Positions 44,695 through 55,356 of a stretch of DNA of 64,000 bases are shown here, in pieces. The DNA is from Steinernema hermaphroditum. Its lineage: Eukaryota > Nematoda > Chromadorea > Rhabditida > Steinernematidae. How positions within the stretch are numbered: position 1 is the stretch's first letter; every line of letters starts with the position of its first letter. Position numbers and translations under genes: made by a program. The stretch lies in NCBI GenBank assembly GCA_030435675.1, contig CM059624.1, forward strand, positions 12,300,769 through 12,364,768. Direction: 5' to 3'. The notes under the pieces were generated by a model, which worked only from the letters and a program-made list of their open reading frames with translations, searched no databases and was not told the origin of the DNA.

Positions 44695-44970
44695 TCAAAA
44701 GACAAGGAAATAAGTATGAAAGATAATTACATATATGATGAATATGGATTCCGTCGATCCCACAATCGACGCTGGATATTTTAACATACGCATTGAACGG
44801 GTAACAAGGATTGGGAGTTCCCTAACTAAAATAACAAAAGAAATACCGGCAACTGTTTGATAATAGCGCCGACTGTTCTCATTCCATTTCAACTGAGATT
44901 CTCTTCGAATCGTCTCTGATTGTTTCCCCGATCTGCAAAAATTCAGGAATACCATTATAAATAACAACAT
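44695..44970 (-). pseudogene. Possible orphan membrane-protein exon
   Basis: The minus strand is open for about 91 codons with hydrophobic stretches (FVILVRELPILVT and SIFIIYVIIFHTYFLVF). It lies between two receptor genes but does not match their exons. No start or partner exon was found. It may be a fragment of another receptor. Confidence 0.25.
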
Positions 44971-45000
44971 TTATCAACTGTGCAATCTACACACACTTCA

Positions 45001-46301
45001 CTAGAATGCTCTGGGCGCCCCGGGGAATTCTTGTGTCGAAACAGTATTCGTAGCAGACTGGCTGTGCCGATTGTATCCCAACACCTTAACTTGGGCAATA
45101 GTGGCACGGAAGGGTAGCATCGACAGGAGGATACGTCTATACGAACCGAACGCCACAAATGTGGAGATGGTTAGAAGGGGGATTCGGGCCTAAAACAATA
45201 CGATATCTCAAATCTATAAAACACACTTACGTAGCTCGTGTAGCGTCCGATCTTTGTAAAGAGACCTCCGGCCCATATAATAGGGTGTGACGGAAATCGC
45301 TCAGTCAGTGGCAGGTGAGCGATGTAGATGTTACAAAAGTTAATAAGCAAGCCGGTCAAGTTTAAAATATTAGGCAACGTCGTATGTAAGACGATCGACA
45401 AAAGTTGCTTTCGATGTTTAATGGCGTTGTTTGACCACACACGCCTACGACGGGAGTAGCTGATGATAACAAATATTGCCTTAAACAGACAGTATACGGT
45501 AGAGAGGAGATCATGGATAATCTACCAGAAAACAGAACACAATCAGAATGATGCTTGTCCCATTGATGATTGTTTGATTGGCAAAATATATAAAGTCATA
45601 GAGGTCATCCGGAAGAAAGTTAGGTCCAAATAATGCGCTAAACATAGTCTGGGCGTTCATTTCGATGATGAACAGGACGGTGAAGGCGAAACTTCCAAGA
45701 TAGAGAGCTTTTCTGCGTTTGAAGCTATTTCTGAAAGTGCAGGAGGTTCGTTTCTGAACAAAGGATATGCGACGTACGACGGTTTGAAAATCCTGGCCAA
45801 AGTGAATGGAAAAGCATATGACATGAACGTGGCAACAAGCATGATGATAGCAAGAAAACGGTAAACAAATGCCGCGGTCTCCAGCAGCACCTTTCCGACG
45901 ATTTGAACCACATCGATGCTAGAATAAGATCGTCATCGAAGTTCTAAGATTCTTTACTAGTCTCTGTAGTAGTTTCCTGAAGAGTCGACGATTCCACAAA
46001 GCTGAAGGATGCTGATGACAATCTGGAGAGATTCGCCTGGCACGCTGACCCCGAACAGCCACAACATGTACAGCCTGCTGTGATCTTTTTTCTCGATTCT
46101 CATCGAAACATAAATGACGAAGGCGATGGCCGCCAGGTTCCATGTGGAGCTACATATCTGTAGGGGTGGATTGCTGGAGAAGGTACCTAGAAAGCGAAAA
46201 CATGAAGCGACTTCTTGGAACAATCAATTACCAGTTGTGACAACTGCGCGTTCTGTAGAGTTCGCAGAGGTCGAAGGAGTGCTGGCCTCCTTGGACCCCA
46301 T
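45001..46301 (-). CDS. Serpentine receptor SR2 (7TM, family unassigned)
   Basis: Six exons (46301-46232, 46186-45958, 45918-45778, 45730-45526, 45479-45231, 45189-45001) give 360 residues. It is the close paralogue of SR1: exons 2 to 6 have identical lengths (229, 141, 205, 249, 189 nt). The first exon has two NST/NxT-type glycosylation sites. Exon 2 ends GIVDSSGNYYRD. Exon 4 has ALFGPNFLPDDLYDF, shared almost exactly with SR1. The last exon begins ARIPLLTISTFVAFGSYRR. Intron 5 (45190-45230) is identical to that of SR1, which points to recent duplication or gene conversion. Confidence 0.78.
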
Positions 46302-47552
46302 CGCGGAGAATGACACAAAACAGCGACACAGCACATTTTATGCCTCTAGAGAAGCAGGTGTTCTCTGCAAGCTCACTAAGACCGCGTGCCTGACAGCGGC
46401 GGTTACCCCGATACGGACTGGATTGAGTTATAGAGGCAGGTCGGCATGAAAACAAACTGACGTCAGTGGCAATTCCGTTGATCATAAATTAAGGGCAAGA
46501 AGAACAAAAATTACGTCTACGATCTACATACATATGGAAATTCAAACGGGGCAAACTATGTGCTAAAGACGAGAGTCTTCCCTTAAGCTGTATGGCCAGT
46601 AAAACATTTTCACTAAATATTACAAAAATTAAAGCCACATTCATTTTGTGCAGGACAGCTGAAAGCGGAAATTACACTGGATTAAATTTCATGATTCAAT
46701 CGTTCTTTCAGCTGTTTTTAGTATATTGAATGTAGTCATTTTGTTAATGAACTTAATGCAGTGATATTGCAAGAGTAGCCCTAAGCTCCACTCGCTGTTT
46801 CACCTGATTCAGTCTCTTCGCCTTTCCGACGCCCACGAAATTACTGGATTCAACCCCGATGATGTGCCCTGCGCCACAGCCAATAGAAGACCGGTAACTA
46901 CAGTATAGCGTGATACTGTTCCTTTTTGTGTTTATAAGGTGTGCAGCCTGCCGCGGCGTAATTGCGCTGATTCAGAGAGACTAACGATAAACAATCTATA
47001 AATAAACAATAAAAAAAAGAGAAACAAGCGGTATTTGAGCGCAATTGATAACACAATTCGAATAGAAATTTTTCGATTACCCGTTTCGTAATGCTCGAGT
47101 ACTCAATGAGAGAGCGGGAGGACGACCGGACAGACCGCAGGGGACACAAATGAAAGACACGCGAGACAGTTTTCTGTCTCGCAAAATGAGAACTTAGCAC
47201 TCGACAATGCTTGAGAGGGCGGCTTGCCACCTCACCGGAGTCTTCGACTGATTCTGAGCATGGCCAAACCAGATCTTGCACTGTGCGATACGACTACACA
47301 ATATTTAAAGGTTCCAACTTTGGTAGTGTCTACAAAAACGTGCTACAAACAATACGAACACCACATTAACACCTTATAATGTTCCATTGGAATTTCAACA
47401 CCGTATCGTTCTCTCTACAGATTGTCAAGAACTCCATGGCCCATCGCGACTATAGTTCGATCTCCTATTTGTTGACAGTTTTGTATAAGATTATAGTTTG
47501 GGCGAGATTACATAAAAAAGATGATACGGTAATGCAAAAGTTGTCTGATTCG
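46302..47552. other. Intergenic region between receptor genes
   Basis: No exon is supported. A 127-codon open frame on the minus strand at 46898-47281 has no recognisable domain and a composition unlike the receptors. The region should contain the SR2 promoter. Confidence 0.4.
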
Positions 47553-48783
47553 TTAACGTCGTCGATTAGCTTTATAAGGATTCGTCGTCGACATTGTTTG
47601 GGTCGTAACATTGGAAACAGCCGGCTGGATATGGGTAATCGAGATGCGGAAAGGGATCGCCAGCATCAGAGCCCTTCTATATGCAGTGAAAGCGACAAAC
47701 GTCGAAATCGTCAGAATCGGAACTCGTGCCTAAAGATAACGTTTTGAGCGCCAGAACCGCTAACGAACTTACATAAGTGGCGTACCGGTAAGCCTGGGTT
47801 GTTATGGCTCCCGTGACAACGAGCGGATTGTCAAGCGTTCTAATTTCTATGGGGGTTGCCGCCATCGCTAGCATAACGCCTTGCATCACCTGCTGGAGAA
47901 CGACGATGATGTTGGGCATGGTGGCGTAGACGATGACGGAAACGAGCTGTCGTCGATGTTTTTTTCCAGCATTGGTCATTCTATTGGCCCCGTTGGCATA
48001 TAGGAGTATGACAATAATGGACTAAAAGACCGTAGTTGCAATGAGAAAAGCTCGCCTACCAAGATGTAGAAGAGTATCAAGAGGAAAGTGCATGTGGAAC
48101 CGATGACATGTATAGAGAGGTACCAAACATCGACTAAGGTCGGGTCGAGCTCATAAGCGACAGTGACCATCGTCTGGATGTTGTTGTACAGCATATTTAA
48201 GACGACGAAGATGACGCCTCCCAGATAGAGACGGCTCCGCTTCCTGAAGATGTTTTTGGACAATCTGACCACAGAACGATGCATACTTTGTGTGAAACAG
48301 CCTCTGCGATGTGAAAGGGAACGTGTAGGACATGAAGGTGGCCACAAGCATTAGAAGACACAGTATCTTGTAGACGTTGACGGCAATGTCGTTGAAGATC
48401 TTTCCGATCATTTGGATTATATCACAACTGCAGAATCGACCCTTTGGGAAAAGAAGAAGGCACTTACTAGTCTCGGTAGTAGTGCCCAGTTGAGTCGACA
48501 AGGCGAAAAATCTGCAGCATAGAGATGACTATCTGAACACAGTCAGCCGGGGCGGTCATGGAATAGAGCCAAAGCACGTAGAGTCGACTCATGTCGTTCC
48601 GACTGATTTTCGAGGAAATGAACACCACAAAGGCGACATTGATGAGATTGAAGGTAGAGATACTGATCTGTAGAGGGGGGTTGTCCGAAAAGATGTCTAA
48701 ACTGACATTGGAAAAAGCCATTTGTGAGTTGACCTACTTTTTGCGGCTACCAACCGGCTACCGTTCACTGACGTGAGCTTCAT
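47553..48783 (-). CDS. Serpentine receptor SR3 (7TM, family unassigned)
   Basis: Six exons (48783-48738, 48696-48468, 48427-48287, 48243-48060, 48021-47773, 47729-47553) give 341 residues. Exon 2 reads NIFSDNPPLQISISTFNL through RLVDSTGHYYRD. Exon 3 has the DIIQMIGKIFNDIA segment and TFMSYTFPFTS. Exon 5 has KHRRQLVSVIVYATMPNIIV, and exon 6 ARVPILTISTFVAFTAYRR. The exon phases (1, 2, 2, 0, 0) equal those of the other copies. A TTTTTTCAG acceptor is 5 bases before the ATG. Exon 4 is shorter than in SR1/SR2 (184 against 205 nt), matching the SR4/SR5 type more closely. Confidence 0.78.
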
Positions 48784-49007
48784 GTCATCTGAAAAAAGGA
48801 ACTCCGTTCGCCACACCAATTTTATCGGGGCAGGTGTTTCTTGGATGGCACATGCCACCGGCAACGCCCAGATATAAGCATCTGATGCCGATCTTGTGGT
48901 TGTGAGGTGCGATTGTGTTCTAGTTGGGTATCACGGTTGAAGCCAAGAATGTTTTCCGAAATGCAAATTCTCTTTAAACCTTTTCTCATACATACCATAT
49001 GATGCCG

Positions 49008-49071
49008 ATCCGTTCCTTGATAAGGTGACATGCTTACCGTATGTCACAGAATGATTTATCAAGGAACGCTG
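49008..49071. repeat. Palindromic hairpin at the RTE insertion point
   Basis: CGTTCCTTGATAA (49011-49023) and TTATCAAGGAACG (49056-49068) are perfect inverted arms, with an inner pair GTGACAT and ATGTCAC. The RTE target-site duplication AAGGAACGCTG begins inside the right arm at 49061. Confidence 0.7.
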
Positions 49072-50540
49072 TTAACTGTTAACTGTTTATTCCGAATCAG
49101 AATTATTACAATTCGCGGATCCCATTTCCAACCATTGGTGCAGCTGCATTCTTCTCGCATGGGTCTGCCACGTGTGTGACCTCGTCGCCTTCTTGAATTC
49201 GTCTCGCCATCTGGTTCGGGGTCTGCCAAGAGGTCTTCTTGTGGGTGGTCTCCATTCGGCGATCTTCCTGGACCATTTCATTTCATCGTCATGTGCCATC
49301 TTTCACGCGTACGTCCATTTTCGCTTCATCGCTGCTTCAGTGATGTCCATCACCTTCGTGACGCCTCGGAGCCAGTTGTTGGTCCTCCTGTCTAACAGAC
49401 GCACTCCGACCATTCTGCGCTCCATCCGTCGTTGAGCGGTTGCAAGTTTCTTCCTCGCTGACTTCGTGAGAGACCAGGTTTCGGATCCGTACAGCATAGC
49501 GGGAAGGACGCACATGCTGAAAAGACGTCGTTTCCATCGCATATTGACGGTCCGGCTGGTTAGAAAGTCCTTGTGCTGTCTGAAGGCGTTCCATCCGCTC
49601 TGGACTCGTCGACTGATCTCCCTCGAGTGGTCCCGTAGCAGGCGGACTTCTTGGCCCAGGTAGATGAAAGATTCCACCTGGTCGACTTCTCTTCCGTTGA
49701 GCAGAATCGTGGCTTCTTCCGTCGTCATCATCTTCGTCTTCCTGGCGTTGATCTTCAGCCCGATTCGGCGGGATGCCTCATCCAATTCGTCGAGCATCTT
49801 TTGCAACTCTTGCGCGTTGTCAGCAATGAGGGCGACGTCGTCGGCGAACCGCAAATTGGAGAGGCGGCTTCCGTTGATGTTGATTCCAACGTCGTCCCAT
49901 TGCAGCTGGCGGAATACGTGCTCCAGAGTTGCTGTAAACAGCTTTGGACTAATGGTGTCACCTTGTCGCACTCCGCGTCTGATTTCGATCGGCACCAGTC
50001 GGTCAGCGATATTGATGAGCGATCTGGCTTCGCTGTAAATCTTCTGCAGGAGCTTGATGATCTGTGCCGGGACTCCTTGCTGCTGGATAGCATTCCACAC
50101 TGCATTCGTCTCCACGCTGTCGAACGCCTTCTCGTAATCGACGAAAAGAATGAAGAGCGGGAGCCGATATTCGCGCGATCGCTCCACAAGTTCGTTGACT
50201 GCATGCAGGTGGTCGGTGGTGGAGAAGTTCTTCCGGAAACCTGCTTGCTCCACTGGTTGCTCCGAGTCCAGAACTCGCTCTATGCGCTGATTGAGCACTT
50301 TCGTGAGCAACTTGTAAACGCAGGAAAGGAGCGAGATCGGCCGGTAGTTCTGCAGGTCCAGCGGGTCATCTTTCTTGAAGAGGAGGATCGTCGACGAATC
50401 ACCCATTTTCTTCGGCATCGAGATAGTTTGCAGGCAGGCGTTAAACAGCTTCGTCAATTCCGGCACCAGCACATCTTTTCCTAATTTCATCATTTCCACG
50501 GTGATGTTGTCGATTCCGGGCGCTGTTCTGTTTTTCATCT
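49072..50540 (-). mobile_element. RTE-type non-LTR retrotransposon, 5'-truncated
   Basis: The minus strand encodes about 410 residues of reverse transcriptase. It starts within the domain at NRTAPGIDNITVEMMKLG and includes LLFKKDDPLDLQNYRPISLL, AGFRKNFSTTDHL, the active-site block RFADDVALIA and the RTE C-terminal segment WLRGVTKVMDITEAAMKRKW. The endonuclease and 5' part are absent. An in-frame TGA at 49303-49305 interrupts the C-terminus; the frame then continues (KWSRKIAEWRPPTRRPLGRP) to about 49087. The 3' end has AATAAA and a short TTAACAG repeat, as usual for RTE. An 11-bp target-site duplication, AAGGAACGCTG, flanks it (49061-49071 and 50541-50551). The copy is dead but fairly young. 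Confidence 0.93.
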
Positions 50541-50551
50541 AAGGAACGCTG

Positions 50552-51962
50552 GCATCAGGGAATTTGGACAAGAGCGGATCCGAGTGCTGGCAATGCCAGT
50601 GCACCACGTGTGTGTTGGTTGCTATCTTCCCACATCATATACGTGTCATCCTCGAGTTTATGTATACTATAGAAGATTACATTTACGTTGTAAGGTTTGG
50701 CTACACCAAAAATGTGAACAATAATGTATGGAAATAAGTGCCACAGTTCTGAACAAAAGTCAGCAAGACATTAATAAATAAACATTTAGCTATGAAGTTG
50801 GCCACATTTTTTGCTTCAAACATTTTGAAAACGCAGCAAAAGTGTGAACAATACTGTATGGATACAAGTTTGGCAACAGCTGCGATCAAAAATTAGCCAT
50901 TAACGCTTAAACCATTTAAATTTAAAATTAGCCGAATGTTTTGCTTAAAACACATTGAAAGCGCAACAAATAACCATGACTGCACGAAATTCGGGAAAGT
51001 AACAATAGTTAGATAAACAGGCTGTTCCCCGAAGAGAGAAGAAAGAATTAATAAATTAGATTCTTTCTTCTCTCTTCAGGGAACAGCCGTGTTTATCTAA
51101 CTATTGTCACTTTTTAACATCATCAGGCACTGAATAACGGTTTTGTTAATAAAGGGACTATTGCCTATACACCTAAGTTGGATAGGTAATAGTCCCTGTC
51201 GATTTCAAAAGCACCAACAATACGCCCCTAAGAGATCTGCCAAGTCTGCAATCAAAAATCAGCAAACCGAACCGTATATACAAAATCTTGCATAATTTCA
51301 TAACCGATGGTTGGTTCGTGGTGTCACTCCGTAGAGGAGCGACTTTTCGTGGAGTTTGAAAAATCTCACAAGGTTAATCGATTCATAAAATGCGGCTTTC
51401 TTATCCATATCGTGCCAGTACCAGTGTCTACAGTTTTTAAGCAGAATCAAATAGGTTTTTGTGGGAATTTCATACGCATTCTAATAACAAAAATACCACC
51501 AATACCTGTGCCAAAAGACAATATTTCCTACACCGTTTATTGGTCTTATACGAAGCACAGTTAAGAAAATAAAACTTTTGTGGCCACGATATGAAGTGTC
51601 AGATGCACAAAAGTAATTAAAAGTCTATGAGTTGGCTCCGAGTCGTCAACATCCAGAACGCAATGAAGGGATGATTATATCCTTAATTGGAGTCAATGGG
51701 ATGCAGCTAAATTGTTTTCGTGCTTCGGCTCATAAACATCATCAGGCACTGAATACCCCAAAGATACAAAATAATTAACGTACGAAAGTTCAAAAGCGCA
51801 ACATCGCAGGTGGTTAAGAAATTATTTACTTCATGAATCGCGCCTAACAAAAGCTGGGTGCATACAGTAAATCACACTAGCGAAAGGCAGTTGTTGTTCC
51901 TTCGCACATGTTCCTTCGCCCACTTAAACCGGCCGTCGCCTTCCACACCTCCATCTGCAGCG
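50552..51962. other. Intergenic region with hairpins and short repeats
   Basis: No exon is supported. The phrase AAAxTGTGAACAATAxTGTATGGA occurs near 50708 and 50836. CATCATCAGGCACTGAATA occurs near 51118 and 51736. Two hairpins are listed separately. Confidence 0.45.
50998..51111. repeat. Long hairpin (about 48-bp arms)
   Basis: GTAACAATAGTTAGATAAAC ... AGAGAGAAGAAAGAA on the left is repeated inverted on the right (TTCTTTCTTCTCTCTT ... GTTTATCTAACTATTGTCAC), with about 13 bases of AT-rich loop and a few mismatches. It could be a small MITE or a transcribed hairpin. A second, shorter hairpin (AGGGACTATTGCCTAT and its inverse) lies at 51153-51197. Confidence 0.75.
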
Positions 51963-52304
51963 ATGTTCAAGTGCGCCATCCTTCTTCTCATTCTCCTCCC
52001 TCTTCTGACTCTCTCCGTTCCTGCTCTCAGCGAGGTACTCTAGAGACTACGGTAGTTTTCTCAAAATTGAAGAGTTTAGGAAGCGAAAGCGTTCGAGAAG
52101 TTCAAGAAGGACTTCGACCACCACTACGCGAGTCCGGCAGAGGAAGCGAAGCGCTTCGAGGTCTTCAAGAAGAACCTCGAAGAGATCAAACGCCTGAACG
52201 AGGAGAAGAAGGGCCTCACCACCTTTGGAACCAATCAGTTTTCCGATTTGAGCGAGGAGGAGTTCGGAAAGATGCATGGCGGTCTTCCGGGTCTCGAGGG
52301 ATGA
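51963..52304 (+). CDS. Secreted I29 (cathepsin propeptide-type) inhibitor protein
   Basis: Two exons (51963-52034 and 52080-52304) give 98 residues. A signal peptide (MFKCAILLLILLPLLTLSVP) is followed by a complete inhibitor I29 domain: FEKFKKDFDHHY, the ERFNIN-like run EEAKRFEVFKKNLEEIKRLN, then GTNQFSDLSEEEF. This is the propeptide fold of papain-like cysteine proteases, but the stop comes directly after it and no protease domain follows. Stand-alone I29 proteins such as CTLA-2 and Drosophila crammer inhibit cathepsins. A similar extracellular or lysosomal role is inferred. Downstream sequence up to 52860 on this strand shows no cysteine-protease motif. Confidence 0.85.
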
Positions 52305-52362
52305 TCTGTCTTCTAAACTCCACTAAAGTCATGCTGTGTTTTATATGCGCTGTTTTACTGTT

Positions 52363-52740
52363 GGGTAAAGAAATTTCGGGAACGACAGTGATCACTTTGA
52401 GGAAGCTCACGACATCCTTTGATGTCGAACTGGTCGATGGCGGCGAGCTGCACGGGCCATTCGGGAATCGTCAAATCTCCAGTAACAGCTTTTCCTTCTT
52501 GGACTGCTGGCGGCTTCGGAGGTTTCATCTTCAGGAGATTTCAGTCCGGAAGCTGTGCCTTCGCGTGGTTGAGTCCTCAGAATGAAGTAATTACTTCTTT
52601 ATCAAGTATACGAAAGCACATCAACGACAGTTGGGTAATAAAATTTTGGGAGACGGGAGTGACCAGATTTCTCCATCCCGGGCGTTTGGGGCACAGAGGC
52701 GGTTTCGGAGCTCGCATGTGCATCGAGGAGAAGGTACGAA
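52363..52740 (-). CDS. Possible minus-strand exons of an unidentified small protein
   Basis: The minus strand at about 52530-52363 is open from an ATG (MKPPKPPAVQEGKAVTGDLT, then PEWPVQLAAIDQFD) and has a C|GTGAGC donor. An upstream stretch near 52740-52640 reads MRAPKPPLCPKRPGWRNL. Both blocks end in related sequence (the plus strand has GTTGGGTAAAGAAATTTCGG and GTTGGGTAATAAAATTTTGG), so they may be duplicated. I do not recognise a family. Confidence 0.25.
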
Positions 52741-52872
52741 GGTCCTTAGTCCGAACGCTGCGTCCTCGCTTATGTGTCCTTAGAGTTATGCACTTTTTTA
52801 GTAGATAAAAAGGCAAAAATGATCTAATAATTTATGAAGTATTGGTAAGCATATTTATATATTCATGTAATT

Positions 52873-54623
52873 TCATCTTGGAGAAGTTTGGAATTGAGGC
52901 GCCGAAACCGACATCGTTTGACTGGAACTTGGCGACGCCTTCACGTGAACGATAGTGACTCGAAAGGGGATCATCGACTTCAGCTTATGTCGATACGACG
53001 TGAAAGCCACAAAAGTAGAGAGCGTCAGGATTGGCACTCGTCCCTAGAAGGATTTGTTTCTCCAAAAGATCTAAATCTCCGCTTACATAGCTTGCATATC
53101 TAAAAGCCTGGTTCATAGGTAGCGTTGATATGGCCAGAGCAACGCCGTTTGCCATCTGCTGCAAAATGACCAAAACGTTGGGCATTGTAGCGTAGACGAT
53201 GACGGAAAGGAGCTGGCGACGGTGAGCAACTTGAGAATTGCCAGCTGTGTTGCTTTGTTTCTTGGCGTAGAGACAGATGACGACAATCGCCTGAGAAAGG
53301 AGGAGAGTGAGAATTCATTTAAACTTAAGAACTTGCCAGAATATAGAACAGAATCAATAGAAAAACGGTTAGAGAGCCAAGAGCATGGATCGATAGGTAC
53401 CATATGGTGACAAGCGTCTCGTCTATCCGACCTGTGTAGGCCACAGTGACCATTGTTTGGACGTCGGCGTATAAGACGAATAGAATAACGTAGATCACGC
53501 CACCAAGGTACAAGTAGCTTCTTCTTCTAAAAGCGTTTATTTTAGACTTTTCATCGCCAAAAATGAAACGTAAACCTATTCGTGACTCTGTGGCCAGAGA
53601 TCACCGTTTGTTCGATCAAAGTCTTCCAAACGTACCAAATGGTCTAGAGGAACAACAGCAATATAACTTCTGTTATTCGGTCACAAAATAAAGAATTAGC
53701 GAGCGCCTTCCTTACTAACAAAATAGGCCTAGGGCTGCAGCTACACCTTATAAAGTGATTTGGGATCGAAGCGATATGTTCCGATCTTCAACTGAGCTGT
53801 GTTGTGCGAGCTGTGAGAAATCTGACTTTGCTGATCTTCTCATAGACAAAAAAAACAAATGAATGGCTATGGAAAAGTGATGCGATTTTTGAGACCACTG
53901 TAGGTCTTTAGAGTATTTTCGCACTTCTCTTCTCTTCAACGCGGTTCAACTTCTCTTCAACGCGGTTCAACCAGTAGGCATAAAGCTCGTTAATCTTCAG
54001 AAAAGAAACGGTAAAATGGCTTATTTTTGACCCGCACACTAAAGACTAGTCTCACCAAAAATAACCAAATTGTAATGGTCTTCAACTGGGTCGAAAACTT
54101 AAACTCTGATGGGTAACCTACTTGGGGTGGAACACTTTCTGCGATGTGAATGGAAAGGTGTAAGACATGAAAGTGGCGATGAGCATGAGAAGACAAAGAG
54201 TCTTGTAGACGTGACCAGCGATGTCATTGAAGATCTTTCCGGTCATTTGGACAAAATCACAGCTAAAGCACAAGGTGGTTGTGTTGTCAAAGACCACAAC
54301 CTACTAGTCGCGATAGTAATTTCCAGATGAATCGACGATTCCATAGATCTGCAGAATGGAGATGACGATTTGGATGCAGTCACTTGGAGCGGTCACCGAA
54401 TAGAGCCACAACGTGTAGAGTCGGCTCATGTCGTTTCGAGTGATTTTGGAAGAAACGAACAGAACGAAAACGATGTTCACGAGGTTGAAGGTCGAGATGC
54501 TGATTTGGAGAGGGGGGTTATTCGAGAAAATATCTGAAACACCTAGAGTGCACGACATCTCAGCGCATCGCTACTTTTTCCAGCGACCAATCTTGTTGTC
54601 GGGAGAACGGTGGTGAAGTTCAT
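52873..54623 (-). CDS. Serpentine receptor SR4 (7TM, family unassigned)
   Basis: Six exons (54623-54575, 54533-54305, 54262-54122, 53526-53337, 53290-53087, 53043-52873) give 327 residues. Exons 2 and 3 have the family lengths 229 and 141 nt and are nearly identical in bases to those of SR5. Later exons are not. Intron 3 is long (595 nt). Intron 4 uses a GC donor (CTG|GCAAGT), otherwise a perfect donor consensus. Exon 5 is shorter than in other copies (204 nt): the extracellular loop before TM7 is cut to TLPMNQAFRYASY. The last exon begins GRVPILTLSTFVAFTSYR. Function as a chemoreceptor is inferred. Confidence 0.75.
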
Positions 54624-54835
54624 AACAAATGAAAAAACGGCTTCGCGTTGGCTACATCGAATATTCTGAAAAGCAGGTGCTTTTTCCAATAAAAAATGCT
54701 TGAGTAAACTGCCTTGTTTTACCGCATGATGCTGATCGTCGTGACGGAGTATTTGTCTAAATATTTGCATTTGAAGTGAGCAGAACGACATTTAGACACG
54801 TTGCCATATGATTGTGCCAAAATGATTGTGATATA

Positions 54836-55356
54836 CAGTGGCGGACATATAAATAAGTACACCCCCAGTAAAAAGCTATAAGTGTCCATTTACCCCAAAT
54901 TTTTTAAAGTTCACATAAATCGATGACTATCATCAGAAGTAGAATTTAACGGGCAATAAGGTGGTCTAGTTCGTTTTCCGTTCGGGACCCAAAATGTCGC
55001 ATTTAAAGGTAAAACGTTCGACCGACTCAATTTCGGTGACGACATATAAATAAGTAAAAATCAGAATGGCAAAAATACAAAAAAAAATGAAAGTTGCCCC
55101 ATAAAAACATTAGTAACAACAAAGAATGACAGGTGTACTTATTTATATGTCGTCACCGAAATTGAGTCGGTCGAACGTTTTACCTTTAAATGCGACATTT
55201 TGGGTCCCGAACGGAAAACGAACTAGACCACCTTATTGCCCGTTAAATTCTACTTCTGATGATAGTCATCGATTTATGTGAACTTTAAAAAATTTGGGGT
55301 AAATGGACACTTATAGCTTTTTACTGGGGGTGTACTTATTTATATGTCCGCCACTG
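54836..55356. mobile_element. 521-bp element with perfect 221-bp inverted arms
   Basis: The arms 54836-55056 and 55136-55356 appear identical when inverted, with a 79-bp AT-rich spacer. The ends read CAGTGGCGGACATATAAATA and are flanked by TA. The inner ends of the arms repeat the terminal motif (GACATATAAATAAGTA), so each arm starts and ends with the same string. There is no transposase. TA flanks and CAGTGGCGGAC ends suit a Tc1/mariner-superfamily non-autonomous element. The lack of arm divergence suggests recent activity or arm correction. Confidence 0.88.

Noticed and set aside
49651..50484. 277-codon open frame antisense to the RTE reverse transcriptase
   Set aside because: It is the complement of a GC-rich coding sequence, without recognisable motifs.
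51963..52860. Full cysteine protease gene starting at the I29 domain
   Set aside because: The frame stops right after the propeptide domain, and no catalytic Cys/His/Asn motifs follow on that strand.
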